Assembly: GCA_046462535.1 (NCBI GenBank)
Contig: JBKGVF010000015.1
Span: 1-60,244 of the forward strand
Direction of reading: 5' to 3'
DNA from: JAAZCI01 sp046462535
GTDB lineage: Bacteria > Pseudomonadota > Gammaproteobacteria > Cardiobacteriales > Wohlfahrtiimonadaceae
DNA: 60,244 bases
The notes below the pieces were generated by a model. That model made no database searches and had not been told where the DNA came from. It saw only the letters and a program-made list of their open reading frames with translations. How positions within the stretch are numbered: position 1 is the stretch's first letter; the number at the start of each line of letters is the position of its first letter. The position numbers and the translations under genes were made by a program. Positions 6,891 to 16,572 of this stretch are shown here, one piece after another.

Positions 6891-8324
6891 TTACTCTTTC
6901 TCTAATGCTTGAATCTTTTCTATAGCGCGGGTAGTGGAGTAGCCATCAATTAGTTTAATAAGCTCTACTCGTCCCCCATTAGCTAAGACACTATCGGCCC
7001 CTTTAATTTGATGGATTGCATAATCATCCCCCTTAACTAAAATATCGGGTTGAATCGTCTCAATAAGGTGGGCAGGATCATCCTCATCAAAGAGAATAAC
7101 CCAGTCGACAGAGGCGAGGGTGGCCATAACGGTAGCGCGACTCACCTCATCCATGACAGGGCGATTCTCCCCTTTAAGGCGGCGAACTGAGGCATCGGAG
7201 TTGAGCGCAACAATGAGGCGATGACCCAACTTGCGAGCCGCCTCCAGGTAGAGAACATGCCCACGATGAAGAATATCAAAGCAGCCATTGGTCATAACGA
7301 TTATCTCATTTTGGGCGCGCGCTTTGGCCACCTCCTCTAATAGCTCATCAAGAGCTAATACTTGATGATGTGCCCGCTGAGAATACCCTAATGCGTAATC
7401 GAGCTCCTCTCTGCTCACCTGTGCAGCACCCATCTTACGAATAACGATAGAGGCGGCGGTATTGGCAATTTTCGCTGCCTCTAAAAGGGTATGCCCCTCA
7501 GCGAGGGCATAGGCGGTAGTGGCGATAACGGTATCTCCCGCACCAGTAACATCAAAAACATCGAGTGAGCGGGCAGGAAGAGTGGTGGCGTTATCCTCTT
7601 CAAAGAGTGTCATACCCTCTTCACTACGGGTCACTAAGAGAGCTTCAAGATTGAGGGATTTACGCAGAGATTCCCCCGCTGTTAGGAGACTCTGCTCATC
7701 CTGCTGCACCCCGACAATTGCTTCAAACTCCGCTCGATTAGGGGTGATCAGAGAGCTACCACGATACTTCTCAAAGGAATCCCCTTTAGGATCGACGAGC
7801 ACTATTTTATCCGCCTTACGGGCATACTGAATCAATGCCTCAGGTGTAGCGAGAAAGCCTTTGCCATAATCAGAGAGGATAATAATCTCATGCTGATCGA
7901 TAATCTCAAAGAGTTTAGCCCGCTGCGTCTCTTCTCGAAGAAGAGTGGAGGCATCATAATACTCCTCAAAATCACAACGTAAGATATGTTGCTGCTTGCT
8001 AACAATCCGTAATTTGGCTGTTGTGGGATGGTTAGGGTCGATAAGCAGGTGGGTATCGATACCCTTTTCATGACAGAGCGCCTCAATTTTTCGCCCATGG
8101 GGATCATCCCCAATGAGCCCCACTAATGTTACAGGGGCCCCTAATGAGCGGATATTGAGAGCAACATTGGCAGCACCACCAAGTCGCTCATCAATACGAT
8201 CGATATTGACCACGGGAACAGGCGCTTCAGGAGAGATCCGTTCTGTGCCACCAAACCAGTAGCGATCAAGCATCAGATCCCCAATAACGGCAATTTTCTT
8301 CTTCTCTATCATCTCTACATCCAT
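6891..8324 (-). CDS. hldE: Bifunctional heptose 7-phosphate kinase / heptose 1-phosphate adenylyltransferase
   Basis: HldE makes ADP-heptose for the inner core of lipopolysaccharide. The 477 residues hold a PfkB/ribokinase-type kinase domain (about 1-320), with GGAANVALNI near the start and the anion-hole motif DVTGAGDTV. After it comes a nucleotidyltransferase domain (about 340-477) with TNGCFDILHRGHV and GDDY. The full-length fusion is the typical gammaproteobacterial form. It starts four bases after the tatD stop, so the two are cotranscribed, and recA follows downstream. Presence implies a heptose-containing LPS. Confidence 0.97.
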   Translation of the reverse strand: MDVEMIEKKKIAVIGDLMLDRYWFGGTERISPEAPVPVVNIDRIDERLGGAANVALNIRSLGAPVTLVGLIGDDPHGRKIEALCHEKGIDTHLLIDPNHPTTAKLRIVSKQQHILRCDFEEYYDASTLLREETQRAKLFEIIDQHEIIILSDYGKGFLATPEALIQYARKADKIVLVDPKGDSFEKYRGSSLITPNRAEFEAIVGVQQDEQSLLTAGESLRKSLNLEALLVTRSEEGMTLFEEDNATTLPARSLDVFDVTGAGDTVIATTAYALAEGHTLLEAAKIANTAASIVIRKMGAAQVSREELDYALGYSQRAHHQVLALDELLEEVAKARAQNEIIVMTNGCFDILHRGHVLYLEAARKLGHRLIVALNSDASVRRLKGENRPVMDEVSRATVMATLASVDWVILFDEDDPAHLIETIQPDILVKGDDYAIHQIKGADSVLANGGRVELIKLIDGYSTTRAIEKIQALEKE

Positions 8325-8328
8325 GCGC

Positions 8329-9120
8329 TTACTGCGCTCTATTCCTCTTCTGCTCTTGAAAGAGTCGGTTAAAATTATCTGTTGTGATTTGTGCTACTTC
8401 CGCTAAAGAGAGCCCCTTCACCTCGGCAATGCTCTTTGCAACATGGGTGACTAATGCAGGATGATTTACTTTCCCGCGATGGGGGACAGGAGCCAAATAG
8501 GGGGCATCAGTCTCTATTAAGAGGCGATCTAAAGGTGCTTTACGTACAACCTCACGAAGATCAGCTGCATTTTTAAAGGTGATAATGCCAGAGAAGGAGA
8601 GGAAGAATCCAAGATCGAGCCCCTTTTTGGCCATCTCCCAGCTTTCAGTAAAGCAGTGTAGAATACCCCTTATATCTCGTGCTTCTTCCGCCCGTAAGAT
8701 ATTGATGGTATCTTCACGTGCATCCCGAGTATGAATGATAAGGGGTTTATTAAATTGTTTTGCTAAGGCGATCTGGCGGATGAAATACTCCTGCTGCTCC
8801 CGTTTCGAGTCACTCCCATAATGGTAATCTAAACCGGTCTCACCTGTAGCAATAACACGGGGATCTGCCATTAGGGGGGCAAAGTTTTCAGCTGTCGGGA
8901 GGGGCTCACTCAAGACATTGCAGGGATGAATCCCCACGGAGAGATGAATATTCTCATAGGGGGCTACTAAATCAGCCATCGCTTGCCAATTGTTGAGACC
9001 AATGCTGACACAGAGCATCTCAGTGACACCAGCCTCTTTAGCGATATTCAGCAGCGTATCAAGAGAGTGTTCCTTATGGTCAATGCGATCAAGATGGCAG
9101 TGGGAATCGATAAAAGTCAT
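8329..9120 (-). CDS. TatD-family metal-dependent deoxyribonuclease
   Basis: The 263-residue protein is a TatD-type TIM-barrel hydrolase, close to YcfH. The metal-binding HCHLD is at residues 7-11, the glutamate motif GETGLDYHY follows at about 91-99, then HTRDA, the ILHCFTE histidine, and the final metal ligand in LLIETDAPYLAP. Family members are 3'-5' exonucleases active in DNA repair. It is the first gene of an apparent tatD-hldE-recA unit. Which TatD paralogue it is (TatD, YcfH or YjjV) cannot be settled here. Confidence 0.9.
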   Translation of the reverse strand: MTFIDSHCHLDRIDHKEHSLDTLLNIAKEAGVTEMLCVSIGLNNWQAMADLVAPYENIHLSVGIHPCNVLSEPLPTAENFAPLMADPRVIATGETGLDYHYGSDSKREQQEYFIRQIALAKQFNKPLIIHTRDAREDTINILRAEEARDIRGILHCFTESWEMAKKGLDLGFFLSFSGIITFKNAADLREVVRKAPLDRLLIETDAPYLAPVPHRGKVNHPALVTHVAKSIAEVKGLSLAEVAQITTDNFNRLFQEQKRNRAQ

Positions 9121-9188
9121 AATATTAAATGTAATCTTTTTACTATGTTATTACTAATTATTAGCCTAATTGGATAAGTGATAATGAG

Positions 9189-9216
9189 AGAGGCTAATCA
9201 TCTCTGATCAGCCTCT
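9189..9216 (-). terminator. Possible weak terminator after the PilZ gene
   Basis: A 7-bp stem (9189-9195 with 9210-9216), extended inward by three more pairs, lies about 35 bp past the stop of the minus-strand PilZ gene. The following T run is poor, so this is a weak or factor-aided terminator at best. Confidence 0.4.
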
Positions 9217-9250
9217 GATTGGGTAGAGAGTATAAGGTAGAGATATTGAT

Positions 9251-9595
9251 CTACATGGTGTTGCGGGGGGATGAAGAGCGGCGGGTGGATTGCTTCACTA
9301 AGGCAGCAAAGCGACGATTAATCTCTTGTGCCTGAACCCCCTCAAAAGCGACACCAATACCTGGACGACGACCACCGGATACTTTAGGTGGATTGATCCA
9401 AACAACTTTTGCCGCAGCCGGTTGGCGACGATCGGGGTTATCGGGAAGAGTCAGTGCAATAAAGAGCTCATCCCCAATATTAAACGGTTGTTCGGTGGGG
9501 ATAAAGAATCCTCCATGGCGAAGGAAGGGCATATAAGCCTCTTCCATCTGCTCAGGTGTCTTAAACGCTATAGAGATCTGTTTTATTTTACTCAT
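9251..9595 (-). CDS. pilZ: PilZ-domain protein of the type IV pilus system
   Basis: The 114-residue protein is essentially a single PilZ domain of the type IV pilus kind (PF07238). Typical segments are a GGFFIPT strand, a GDELFIALTLP strand and the AAAKVVWINP and GIGVAFEG strands. I see no RxxxR near the N-terminus, one of the residues used to bind cyclic di-GMP. This fits the orphan PilZ group that acts through FimX and PilB rather than by binding the nucleotide itself. It follows the large ChpA-like kinase gene by 30 bp, with an AAGGA site, so it is probably the last gene of the chemosensory operon. In Pseudomonas pilZ is next to holB and not in the chp cluster. Confidence 0.85.
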   Translation of the reverse strand: MSKIKQISIAFKTPEQMEEAYMPFLRHGGFFIPTEQPFNIGDELFIALTLPDNPDRRQPAAAKVVWINPPKVSGGRRPGIGVAFEGVQAQEINRRFAALVKQSTRRSSSPRNTM

Positions 9596-9625
9596 TGTAT
9601 ATCCTTCTTATATCGTACTACCATT

Positions 9626-12600
9626 TTAGTTGATTTTATCGGCAAGTAGGGTGCGAATATTCTGATTCATCTCCTCTTCACTGTAGGGCTTACCACAATA
9701 CATGTTAGCGCCAAGCTCAAGGGCACGCTCCTTATGCTTCTCGCCGATACGGGAGGTGATCATAATAATGGGGATATCATGAAACTGTGATTGAGATTTT
9801 AGATAACTTAATACCTCAAATCCATCCATATTGGGCATCTCAATATCCAACATAATGAGATCAGGGATCTCCTGCTCCACCTTCTCTATGGCATCTAATC
9901 CATCTTTTGCTGTCTCGTAACGAAGGCCGAGACGCTCTACTAGGCGGGAGCTTACCCGGCGCATGGTGATAGAGTCATCAACAACCAATACCTTAGGAAT
10001 ATGATTTTGGATACTCTCCTCTAATGTTGGCGTTAGGGCATCGACCGCTACCTCAAGATCATCACTAATAAGCTCACTATTAAAGAGCTTATTAACATCA
10101 ACGATGAAGACAATCTCTCCATTTGAGAGAACGGAGGCTCCTGACAAACCCGGGGTTGAGGCAATTTGAGGATTGAGAGGACGCATAATAATCTCCTCTT
10201 GAGAGCTAATCTCATCAATCTCAAGTGCATAACGCTTATCATTAATGTTTAGGAGGATATGAAGATGCTCCTCATTTCGTTGTGCCACCGCCTCTAGGTC
10301 ACGATAGATCGCCCCAAGGTGGTAGTTGCGGTAGTGCTCTCCTTGATAGAAGAGGTAACCCTCATCATCCACCTCTAGCTGATTATCTACTGCAACAACA
10401 TGATTGAGGGGGATGGCATAATGTTTGCGTCCCGATTTAACAATAAGGGACTTGATCGTAGAGAGGGTGAAGGGGACACGCACCTCAAAGGTGAGTCCTT
10501 CACCGGGATTATTGATGATTTGAAAGTCGGCATTCAGCAGTAGAACGGCCTTTGCAAAGACATCTAACCCAACGCCCCGTCCGGCATCTTGTGAGAGGGA
10601 CTCTGCGGTAGTCATTCCTGGAAGCATCAACATCTCGACAATCTCTTGATCAGAGTAGCTGGCATCAGGATCAATTGCCCCCATCTCAATCACTTTCTGT
10701 CTCACCTTCTCAACATCGATACCGCGACCATCATCACTAAAGCGAATGAGTAATTCAGCATCCTCTTTAATAACGGTAAGGGAGATTACGCCCACCTCAG
10801 TCTTATTCTGCTGCTGCCGCTCTTCGGGAGACTCTAATCCATGAATAATTGAGTTGCGGATCATATGCTCAAATGGCGCAATCATCTGCTCTACAATAGA
10901 GCGCTCAACAGGAAACTCTACCCCTTCAGTAATGAGCTCTACCTTCTTCCCATGCTCTTTACTCACTTGACGAATAAGACGTCGTAAGCGGGGAACAATA
11001 TGGAGAAAACTGACAGTACGAATCTCATTGAGTGCTGAGCTAACAAATTCATTGAGGGTAATCTGCTTATCGAGCGTTGAGTTGAGCTCATCGGTCTGCT
11101 CATTGATACTCTCTCCTAGAGAGATAAGGTCAGAGACCGATTCAGAGATAAATCGGGTCACCTGCTGGAGCTCTGTAAAGCGGTCTAGCTCAAGGGGATC
11201 GAAATCATCCTCCTCAATTAGACGGGCGTGACGTGAGAGCATCTGGGCCTCCATCTCAATCTCGATACGGCGTGTCTGCATATTAAGACGGGCAATGGTT
11301 CGATCGAGCTCCTCTAAGATATTGGAGATATGGGTGATGGTACGCTCTTGCTGGCTATTAAGTATCGCATTTTCGGCGATATCCTCAGAGATTGAAGCCA
11401 GGTGGACAGGGGAGACACGAATTGCGCTGAGCTCTGCTTGAGCTGCGGTACTGGTCTTCTCTGTAACTTTTGTATGTTGCTGTTCCCCCTCTACATTCCC
11501 CTCATGATCGAGTTCTGCAGGGGTCTCATTACCCAAAATTAGGTGAAGCGCTGAGAGGAGGCTATACCCTTCTTGGTTGAGGCCACTTTTAGTCTGCTCT
11601 AACATTAAAGGCAGGTAGTCGACCGATCGTTGCAATATCTCAAATTGCTTAGGATCGGAGTTGAAGCGGCTAATATAGAGAGGATCAAGGAGTGACTCCA
11701 TCGCATGAGCTAACTGCCCAATATCTTCTCGCCCCACCATGCGGGCGCTCCCTTTAAGGGTATGCATATGACGTCGAAACTCGGCAATGAGCTCAGACTC
11801 CTCGCTAAATCCTTCAAGGCGCCAATCATTGATCAGTTCATCACTCAGCTCTAAAATCTCTACCGCCTCCTCTAAGAAGAGCTCGTAGAGTTCACTCTCC
11901 TCTTCGGTCTCATCACTCACCTCTTCAATGGCGCCACCGTAGGTGATGATGGGGCGTTTTAAGGCGGCAACACTCTCTCTAACCTCTGCCTCAGTAACGG
12001 TTTCGCCAAGATTGATCAGTGTGGCAATTTTAGCAACCACGTGATCCCAGAGCGTTATTGTCTCCTCCCGTGGGAGAACTCCATGGGCACGATGCATCAG
12101 TGCACCGTAATGGAGGGCATTAATTAATGCTTGGCGGGGATCGCTTGGGGGAAGGGGAGAATGCTCTGCAAGCTGTCCCGATGCTTTTGAGAAGTCACGA
12201 AGATCATAGTAGGAACCATCGCGCAACTGAGCCATTAGCTCCTGTAGTGAAGCAAGCGGAGCTTTAAGGTGGGAGAGGGTTGTATCTACCTCCTCACTCT
12301 CCTCCGGCATCGCAGCGGCAGTCTCTAGAGCAGGCCTCTCCTCGGCAATGTGCTCTACTGCGGCTTTCGGAAGCTGCTCGACAATTGCACTCATCTCTTG
12401 TGGCTCAATAATTCCACCATTACTCATCAAGTATTGTGCTTGATAGGCAATACGGCCTAACTCATCGTTAGAGAATTCCCCCCCTCCTAATAGGGTGGCA
12501 ATAGCATGATATCCATCATTGGCGTGATGCCAGATTGCAGGGGAGAAGGGGTAGTTTTTGTCACGGCAACCATTGAGCACCTGCTCAACTTGCCATGCGA

Positions 12601-13969
12601 TCTCCCCCTCATACATATAGCCGGCCATATATCCACTCCCTTTGAGGGTATGGAAGGCGCGGCGGAGGGTAAGGATCTTCTCTTCAGAGTAGGGTTCTGA
12701 CTTGAGTGCTTCTAAGCTCTCCGTTAGGGTAGGGAAGACCTCCTCCATAGCCTCTTCGTGGAAGCTCTCACGAAGCTCAGCCATAAGCTCATCATCATAA
12801 TCAGGTGCCTCTTTTAGAGTCACCTCAATGGTATCGGTGAGATAGTAGGGGTGTAGCTGCCCTGTTGTCTCGATGGCTGCTGTGCCGCTCTCTTCGTTGG
12901 ATATGGGAGGCGCCACCTCTACCTGCTGTGTCGTGATCAGAGGTAAGAGGGTATCGATTAGGGTGAGATGTGCCTTAAGATCTGCAGGATCTCGCTGCTC
13001 TAACGCCTCTTTTAGGGGATCTGTTAACGGAAAGAGGGCCTCAGTTAGAAGGAGTGAGGATAAATGTTCGAGACGCTTTTGAGTGGAGCGCCGCTTAAAG
13101 AAAGCGCTGTTCTCTTGAAGGCGCTCTTTAAGATCAATAAGTGCAGTAGCGAGCGTCTGATAAGCTCCGATATGATAGAGGGATCGATAGAGAGGGATTA
13201 ATGATTGCTCAAGAGGGAGCTCTCTACCACTATTTAGATTATGTGCAAGGGCATCTAATAGATCGTAGAGCAGTGTCACCGCTTTAAAGCGGTGAGTGAG
13301 GTCACTGGTATTAAAGATCTCTTCTAGCTCTGTAGCGGCCTGGTGATATCCTGCCGTAGAGAGCTCGGTAAGATATTGGGTAAAGAGTGTCTCATGCTCC
13401 ACCTCCTCTAAAGTTGAGAGGGGTGCTTGCTGATTATCGATCGCTACGATTAATTCCCGCAGATCAGTTAGGTCGGTCCCGATCTCTATTTGAGTGATCT
13501 CCGGCTCCCCTTCTGTAGCTGTGGCGAGTGGGGAGGGTGTTACTGCTTCTAGCCCCTCATCGTCTAGTGCCTCAACTGGCATAATTGGTTCATTACGCTC
13601 TTGAAGATAGCTAGGTAGTGCTAGCTGATCACTGCCATCTAGGCGCATTAATGGAGTTAATAGAGATGAGAAGTCGTGACGACTCTCTCCTCCCTCCTCT
13701 ATAATTCTAAGGTTATCGATAATCTCCTTATAGAGTTGATGATTCTCAAACTGCTCTTGGTCGGGATCCTGCTCCTTAAAAAAGGTGATGAAGTTCTCCC
13801 AGATAGGTCGATTCTTTTGATCGAGTTCCATTAACTCTTCTAGCTTTGAGACATCAAAATAGAGATTAGGCTTCTGCTTCTCATTTAAGTTAAGCGAGAG
13901 GTAGCGCTTGACGAAGTTAGCCCGCAAGTCTCTAATGTTTTTGATGGTATTTTGCTCGATTCTATTCAT
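9626..13969 (-). CDS. chpA: ChpA/PilL-type hybrid histidine kinase of pilus chemotaxis
   Basis: This 1447-residue protein is a CheA-like kinase that controls type IV pilus function. In order it holds an N-terminal helical region, an Hpt domain with FHTLKGSGYMAG (His440), a second Hpt with MHTLKGSARMVG (His736), a dimerisation region, an ATPase domain with HMIRNSIIHGLE, DDGRGID and GRGVGLD (about 1010-1165), a CheW-like domain (about 1180-1310), and a receiver domain at the end with VVDDS and LDIEMPNMDG. Pseudomonas ChpA has about 2500 residues and eight Xpt domains, so this form is much shorter. Degenerate Hpt-like helices may exist in the N-terminal third. It follows pilJ and precedes pilZ on the same strand. 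Confidence 0.92.
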   Translation of the reverse strand: MNRIEQNTIKNIRDLRANFVKRYLSLNLNEKQKPNLYFDVSKLEELMELDQKNRPIWENFITFFKEQDPDQEQFENHQLYKEIIDNLRIIEEGGESRHDFSSLLTPLMRLDGSDQLALPSYLQERNEPIMPVEALDDEGLEAVTPSPLATATEGEPEITQIEIGTDLTDLRELIVAIDNQQAPLSTLEEVEHETLFTQYLTELSTAGYHQAATELEEIFNTSDLTHRFKAVTLLYDLLDALAHNLNSGRELPLEQSLIPLYRSLYHIGAYQTLATALIDLKERLQENSAFFKRRSTQKRLEHLSSLLLTEALFPLTDPLKEALEQRDPADLKAHLTLIDTLLPLITTQQVEVAPPISNEESGTAAIETTGQLHPYYLTDTIEVTLKEAPDYDDELMAELRESFHEEAMEEVFPTLTESLEALKSEPYSEEKILTLRRAFHTLKGSGYMAGYMYEGEIAWQVEQVLNGCRDKNYPFSPAIWHHANDGYHAIATLLGGGEFSNDELGRIAYQAQYLMSNGGIIEPQEMSAIVEQLPKAAVEHIAEERPALETAAAMPEESEEVDTTLSHLKAPLASLQELMAQLRDGSYYDLRDFSKASGQLAEHSPLPPSDPRQALINALHYGALMHRAHGVLPREETITLWDHVVAKIATLINLGETVTEAEVRESVAALKRPIITYGGAIEEVSDETEEESELYELFLEEAVEILELSDELINDWRLEGFSEESELIAEFRRHMHTLKGSARMVGREDIGQLAHAMESLLDPLYISRFNSDPKQFEILQRSVDYLPLMLEQTKSGLNQEGYSLLSALHLILGNETPAELDHEGNVEGEQQHTKVTEKTSTAAQAELSAIRVSPVHLASISEDIAENAILNSQQERTITHISNILEELDRTIARLNMQTRRIEIEMEAQMLSRHARLIEEDDFDPLELDRFTELQQVTRFISESVSDLISLGESINEQTDELNSTLDKQITLNEFVSSALNEIRTVSFLHIVPRLRRLIRQVSKEHGKKVELITEGVEFPVERSIVEQMIAPFEHMIRNSIIHGLESPEERQQQNKTEVGVISLTVIKEDAELLIRFSDDGRGIDVEKVRQKVIEMGAIDPDASYSDQEIVEMLMLPGMTTAESLSQDAGRGVGLDVFAKAVLLLNADFQIINNPGEGLTFEVRVPFTLSTIKSLIVKSGRKHYAIPLNHVVAVDNQLEVDDEGYLFYQGEHYRNYHLGAIYRDLEAVAQRNEEHLHILLNINDKRYALEIDEISSQEEIIMRPLNPQIASTPGLSGASVLSNGEIVFIVDVNKLFNSELISDDLEVAVDALTPTLEESIQNHIPKVLVVDDSITMRRVSSRLVERLGLRYETAKDGLDAIEKVEQEIPDLIMLDIEMPNMDGFEVLSYLKSQSQFHDIPIIMITSRIGEKHKERALELGANMYCGKPYSEEEMNQNIRTLLADKIN

Positions 13970-14050
13970 AGTAACTGTCTATCTAATTCAACTCTTAGGA
14001 TAGGGAGTAGCGAAAGGGTGGGGCAGCGATATAGGCCACCCCTGATAATT

Positions 14051-15955
14051 TTAGATCTTAAATCCGGAGATCGAGTCTTTAAGCTCATCGGCAAGCTTCT
14101 CAAGCGCTTCGATGGCGGATTTAGTCGTCTTAGTATTCTCAACGTTCTTCTCAGAGAGCTCCTTCACAGAGGTCATACTTGATTGAACTTGACCACCAAG
14201 CTCAGAGACCTCACGGGATGCTTGAGAGACTGATTGGATCAATCCCGCTAAGCGTCCTGATACTGACTCGATCTCAGTAAGAGATTCCCCTGCACGCTCT
14301 GCAAGGTTGGCACCATTAACAACTTCAGATGTACTCTTCTCCATAGCAAAGATCGCTTCGTTCGTATCCGATTGGATAGTTTTAACTAATGCTTCAACAC
14401 GGGAGGTTGCGTTACCTGTACGCTCAGCAAGACGCTGAACCTCATCAGCAACAACTGCGAAACCTTTCCCTGCTTCACCTGCAGCTGACGCCTGAATGGC
14501 CGCGTTAAGTGCAAGGATATGGGTCTGATCGGCAATATCATTAATCAGTTCAACAACGTCACCAATCTCTTGAGAGGACTCTCCAAGACGCTTAATTCGT
14601 TTCGAAGTCTCTTGTATATGTTCACGAATCTGATCCATTCCTGTGATTGTTGAGCGCACACGTTCTGATCCCGAGCGAGCAACTTCCGTTGAGCTCATGG
14701 CTATATCAACTGCAGCAGAGGTTTGAGTGGAGACATCCAACATCGCCTTGGTTACATGTGAGACGATATTGGTGGCCTCTGTAATCTGCATCGCTTGTGA
14801 GAGGGAGGCTTCCGTAAACTCATCGGCATGATCGATAGCAGTATGAACTGCACCAGCAAGACGATCTGATGAGTCGCCAACAGCTTTAACTAGGCCACGA
14901 AGCCCATCTACCGACATATTGAAGGAGTCGGCTAGAGTCCCTGTAAAGTGATCAGTCACCTTCGCCTGTACAGTCAGATCCCCTTCTGAGAGGGCATAGA
15001 TTACATCGAGCATCTCGAAGATCGCCTCCTCATTCTTCTGGTTCTGTAACATCGCAGCTTCCTCAACTTTACTCCGCTCCGATAATATTCTAAAGATGAG
15101 CGTTAAGGTTGTTAGAAGGGCTACAACAGCAATTAAGAATCCAATTAATGGCGCATTATGAGGTAGAGAGATAAGAGGCGTTTCAATATTGGAGATCTTA
15201 TGGAGATTTGGATTAGAGATATAACGATTTGTATCAGCAGTTTGTCGTGCAATTTGAGCAATTAGCTGATCTTTTGCACTTAGAAGTTCCATTATTGCTT
15301 CTTCAGCCCCAGCAATTTGATCAAGTATAGCGCTCTTATGATAGAGGGCGATTAGATCATCGTAGCGCTCAATATAGGAGCGAACAATGGCTCGCGTATT
15401 GACTGAGTTTTTAATGCGGATAAAGGCATCATCAAGATACTCCCGTTCACCTGAGTAGAGGAGATTGCTAACAAGATCCATAGTAGCATTTGCATTCAGA
15501 AAGCTTGAGATGACAGGGTGCTGATATGAATTAGTATGGGCGAGCTCTCCAGCTTGTTCTGCAATTTGATCGAGAGAGATAACCATCTTCTCTTTATCGA
15601 AGAAGGTAGTAGCAAGTACCTCACTTGTTGCTAGGTCGCGTAAGGCTTTGCTATTCCGGATAAGGCTATTCCAGTCGGAGCTATTATCATCAAAGCGCTC
15701 CATCTTTAAGATCTGGCCATTGAGGGCTTTGATGCTTTCACTCTCCCCATGGGCAATGGTGGCGGTAATGGTTTCTAGTTCTGCAAGGTAGAGGTTTTTC
15801 TCAAAGAGGGTTGTCTTTACCTTCTCCTCCTGTTCGCCGCGCTCTTTAGCTAGGTAGATTGTCCCTCCTGCCGCCACTATAAAGAGCAGTATAAAGAATA
15901 TAAGGAGAATAACATCCCACTTTTTGGTTCGAGTAAATTGAAGATTGTTATGCAT
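14051..15955 (-). CDS. pilJ: PilJ, methyl-accepting receptor of the pilus chemosensory system
   Basis: PilJ is the transmembrane receptor that signals to ChpA through PilI. The 634 residues show one membrane helix near the N-terminus (about 14-36), a large periplasmic helical region, a second helix (about 268-291), a HAMP-like stretch, and a cytoplasmic signalling domain whose hairpin tip is around QTHILALNAAIQASAAGEAGKGF. The NAAI(Q/E)A-A-GE-G-GF pattern is the universal receptor tip. A GGTAG site lies just before the ATG. It lies between pilI and chpA on the same strand, the usual order. Confidence 0.93.
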   Translation of the reverse strand: MHNNLQFTRTKKWDVILLIFFILLFIVAAGGTIYLAKERGEQEEKVKTTLFEKNLYLAELETITATIAHGESESIKALNGQILKMERFDDNSSDWNSLIRNSKALRDLATSEVLATTFFDKEKMVISLDQIAEQAGELAHTNSYQHPVISSFLNANATMDLVSNLLYSGEREYLDDAFIRIKNSVNTRAIVRSYIERYDDLIALYHKSAILDQIAGAEEAIMELLSAKDQLIAQIARQTADTNRYISNPNLHKISNIETPLISLPHNAPLIGFLIAVVALLTTLTLIFRILSERSKVEEAAMLQNQKNEEAIFEMLDVIYALSEGDLTVQAKVTDHFTGTLADSFNMSVDGLRGLVKAVGDSSDRLAGAVHTAIDHADEFTEASLSQAMQITEATNIVSHVTKAMLDVSTQTSAAVDIAMSSTEVARSGSERVRSTITGMDQIREHIQETSKRIKRLGESSQEIGDVVELINDIADQTHILALNAAIQASAAGEAGKGFAVVADEVQRLAERTGNATSRVEALVKTIQSDTNEAIFAMEKSTSEVVNGANLAERAGESLTEIESVSGRLAGLIQSVSQASREVSELGGQVQSSMTSVKELSEKNVENTKTTKSAIEALEKLADELKDSISGFKI

Positions 15956-16000
15956 TACATCTACCTCTAGATTCCTTCATTTTGATACATGTTGATAAGT

Positions 16001-16498
16001 TTAGATACGGCATGAGTTAAGAAATTCTTCCTGCAGAGTGAGCGCTTTTAGACTCACCTCTAAGTGATATTGATCATCAATATATTGATAACCTTTCGCA
16101 ATTTTTAAGAGTGCTGTTGGGATTGATTCTTTATAGCTTTGTACGCTAGGATCACTCTCCTCTAGTGAGCGACTCTCTGAGAGAAGCTGCATTCCAATCA
16201 CTTCTGAGATCTGAATTCCATAGCTCCAATTTTCAGAAGAGATAATAAGAATAACGCTCCTCTTTTTATAAGATGGTGTGTGGTGCTCTAGCTCTCTACC
16301 TGCCTCCTGTTCCGCAACAAAGAGGTCAAGATTAGTGACTGGAATAATGGACCCTCGTAAATGAATAACACCAGAGAGCCACTGCTTTGCTAGCGGTGGC
16401 TCATGAAGGGGCATATTCTGTACAATTTCATCAATCTCAGCTGTTGAAGTTGCACAGGTTATCCCATTAATTTTGTATAGTATTGAGTTGTTTTCCAT
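16001..16498 (-). CDS. pilI: PilI, CheW-like coupling protein
   Basis: The 165-residue protein is a single CheW domain that would couple PilJ to ChpA. It shows the CheW features of a start strand after residue 1, the core WLSGVIHLRGSIIPVTNLDLF, and a later strand VILIISSENWSYGIQISEVIG. The GxIxLRGxIIPVxxL motif is diagnostic. It lies 45 bp before pilJ and 74 bp after the response regulator gene, all on one strand. Confidence 0.9.
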   Translation of the reverse strand: MENNSILYKINGITCATSTAEIDEIVQNMPLHEPPLAKQWLSGVIHLRGSIIPVTNLDLFVAEQEAGRELEHHTPSYKKRSVILIISSENWSYGIQISEVIGMQLLSESRSLEESDPSVQSYKESIPTALLKIAKGYQYIDDQYHLEVSLKALTLQEEFLNSCRI

Positions 16499-16572
16499 CT
16501 TTCAATTTATGCTTAGATATGTAAACGATTATGCTAGCATGATTTATGGGTGATAGCGATAGAGCTAGATCA

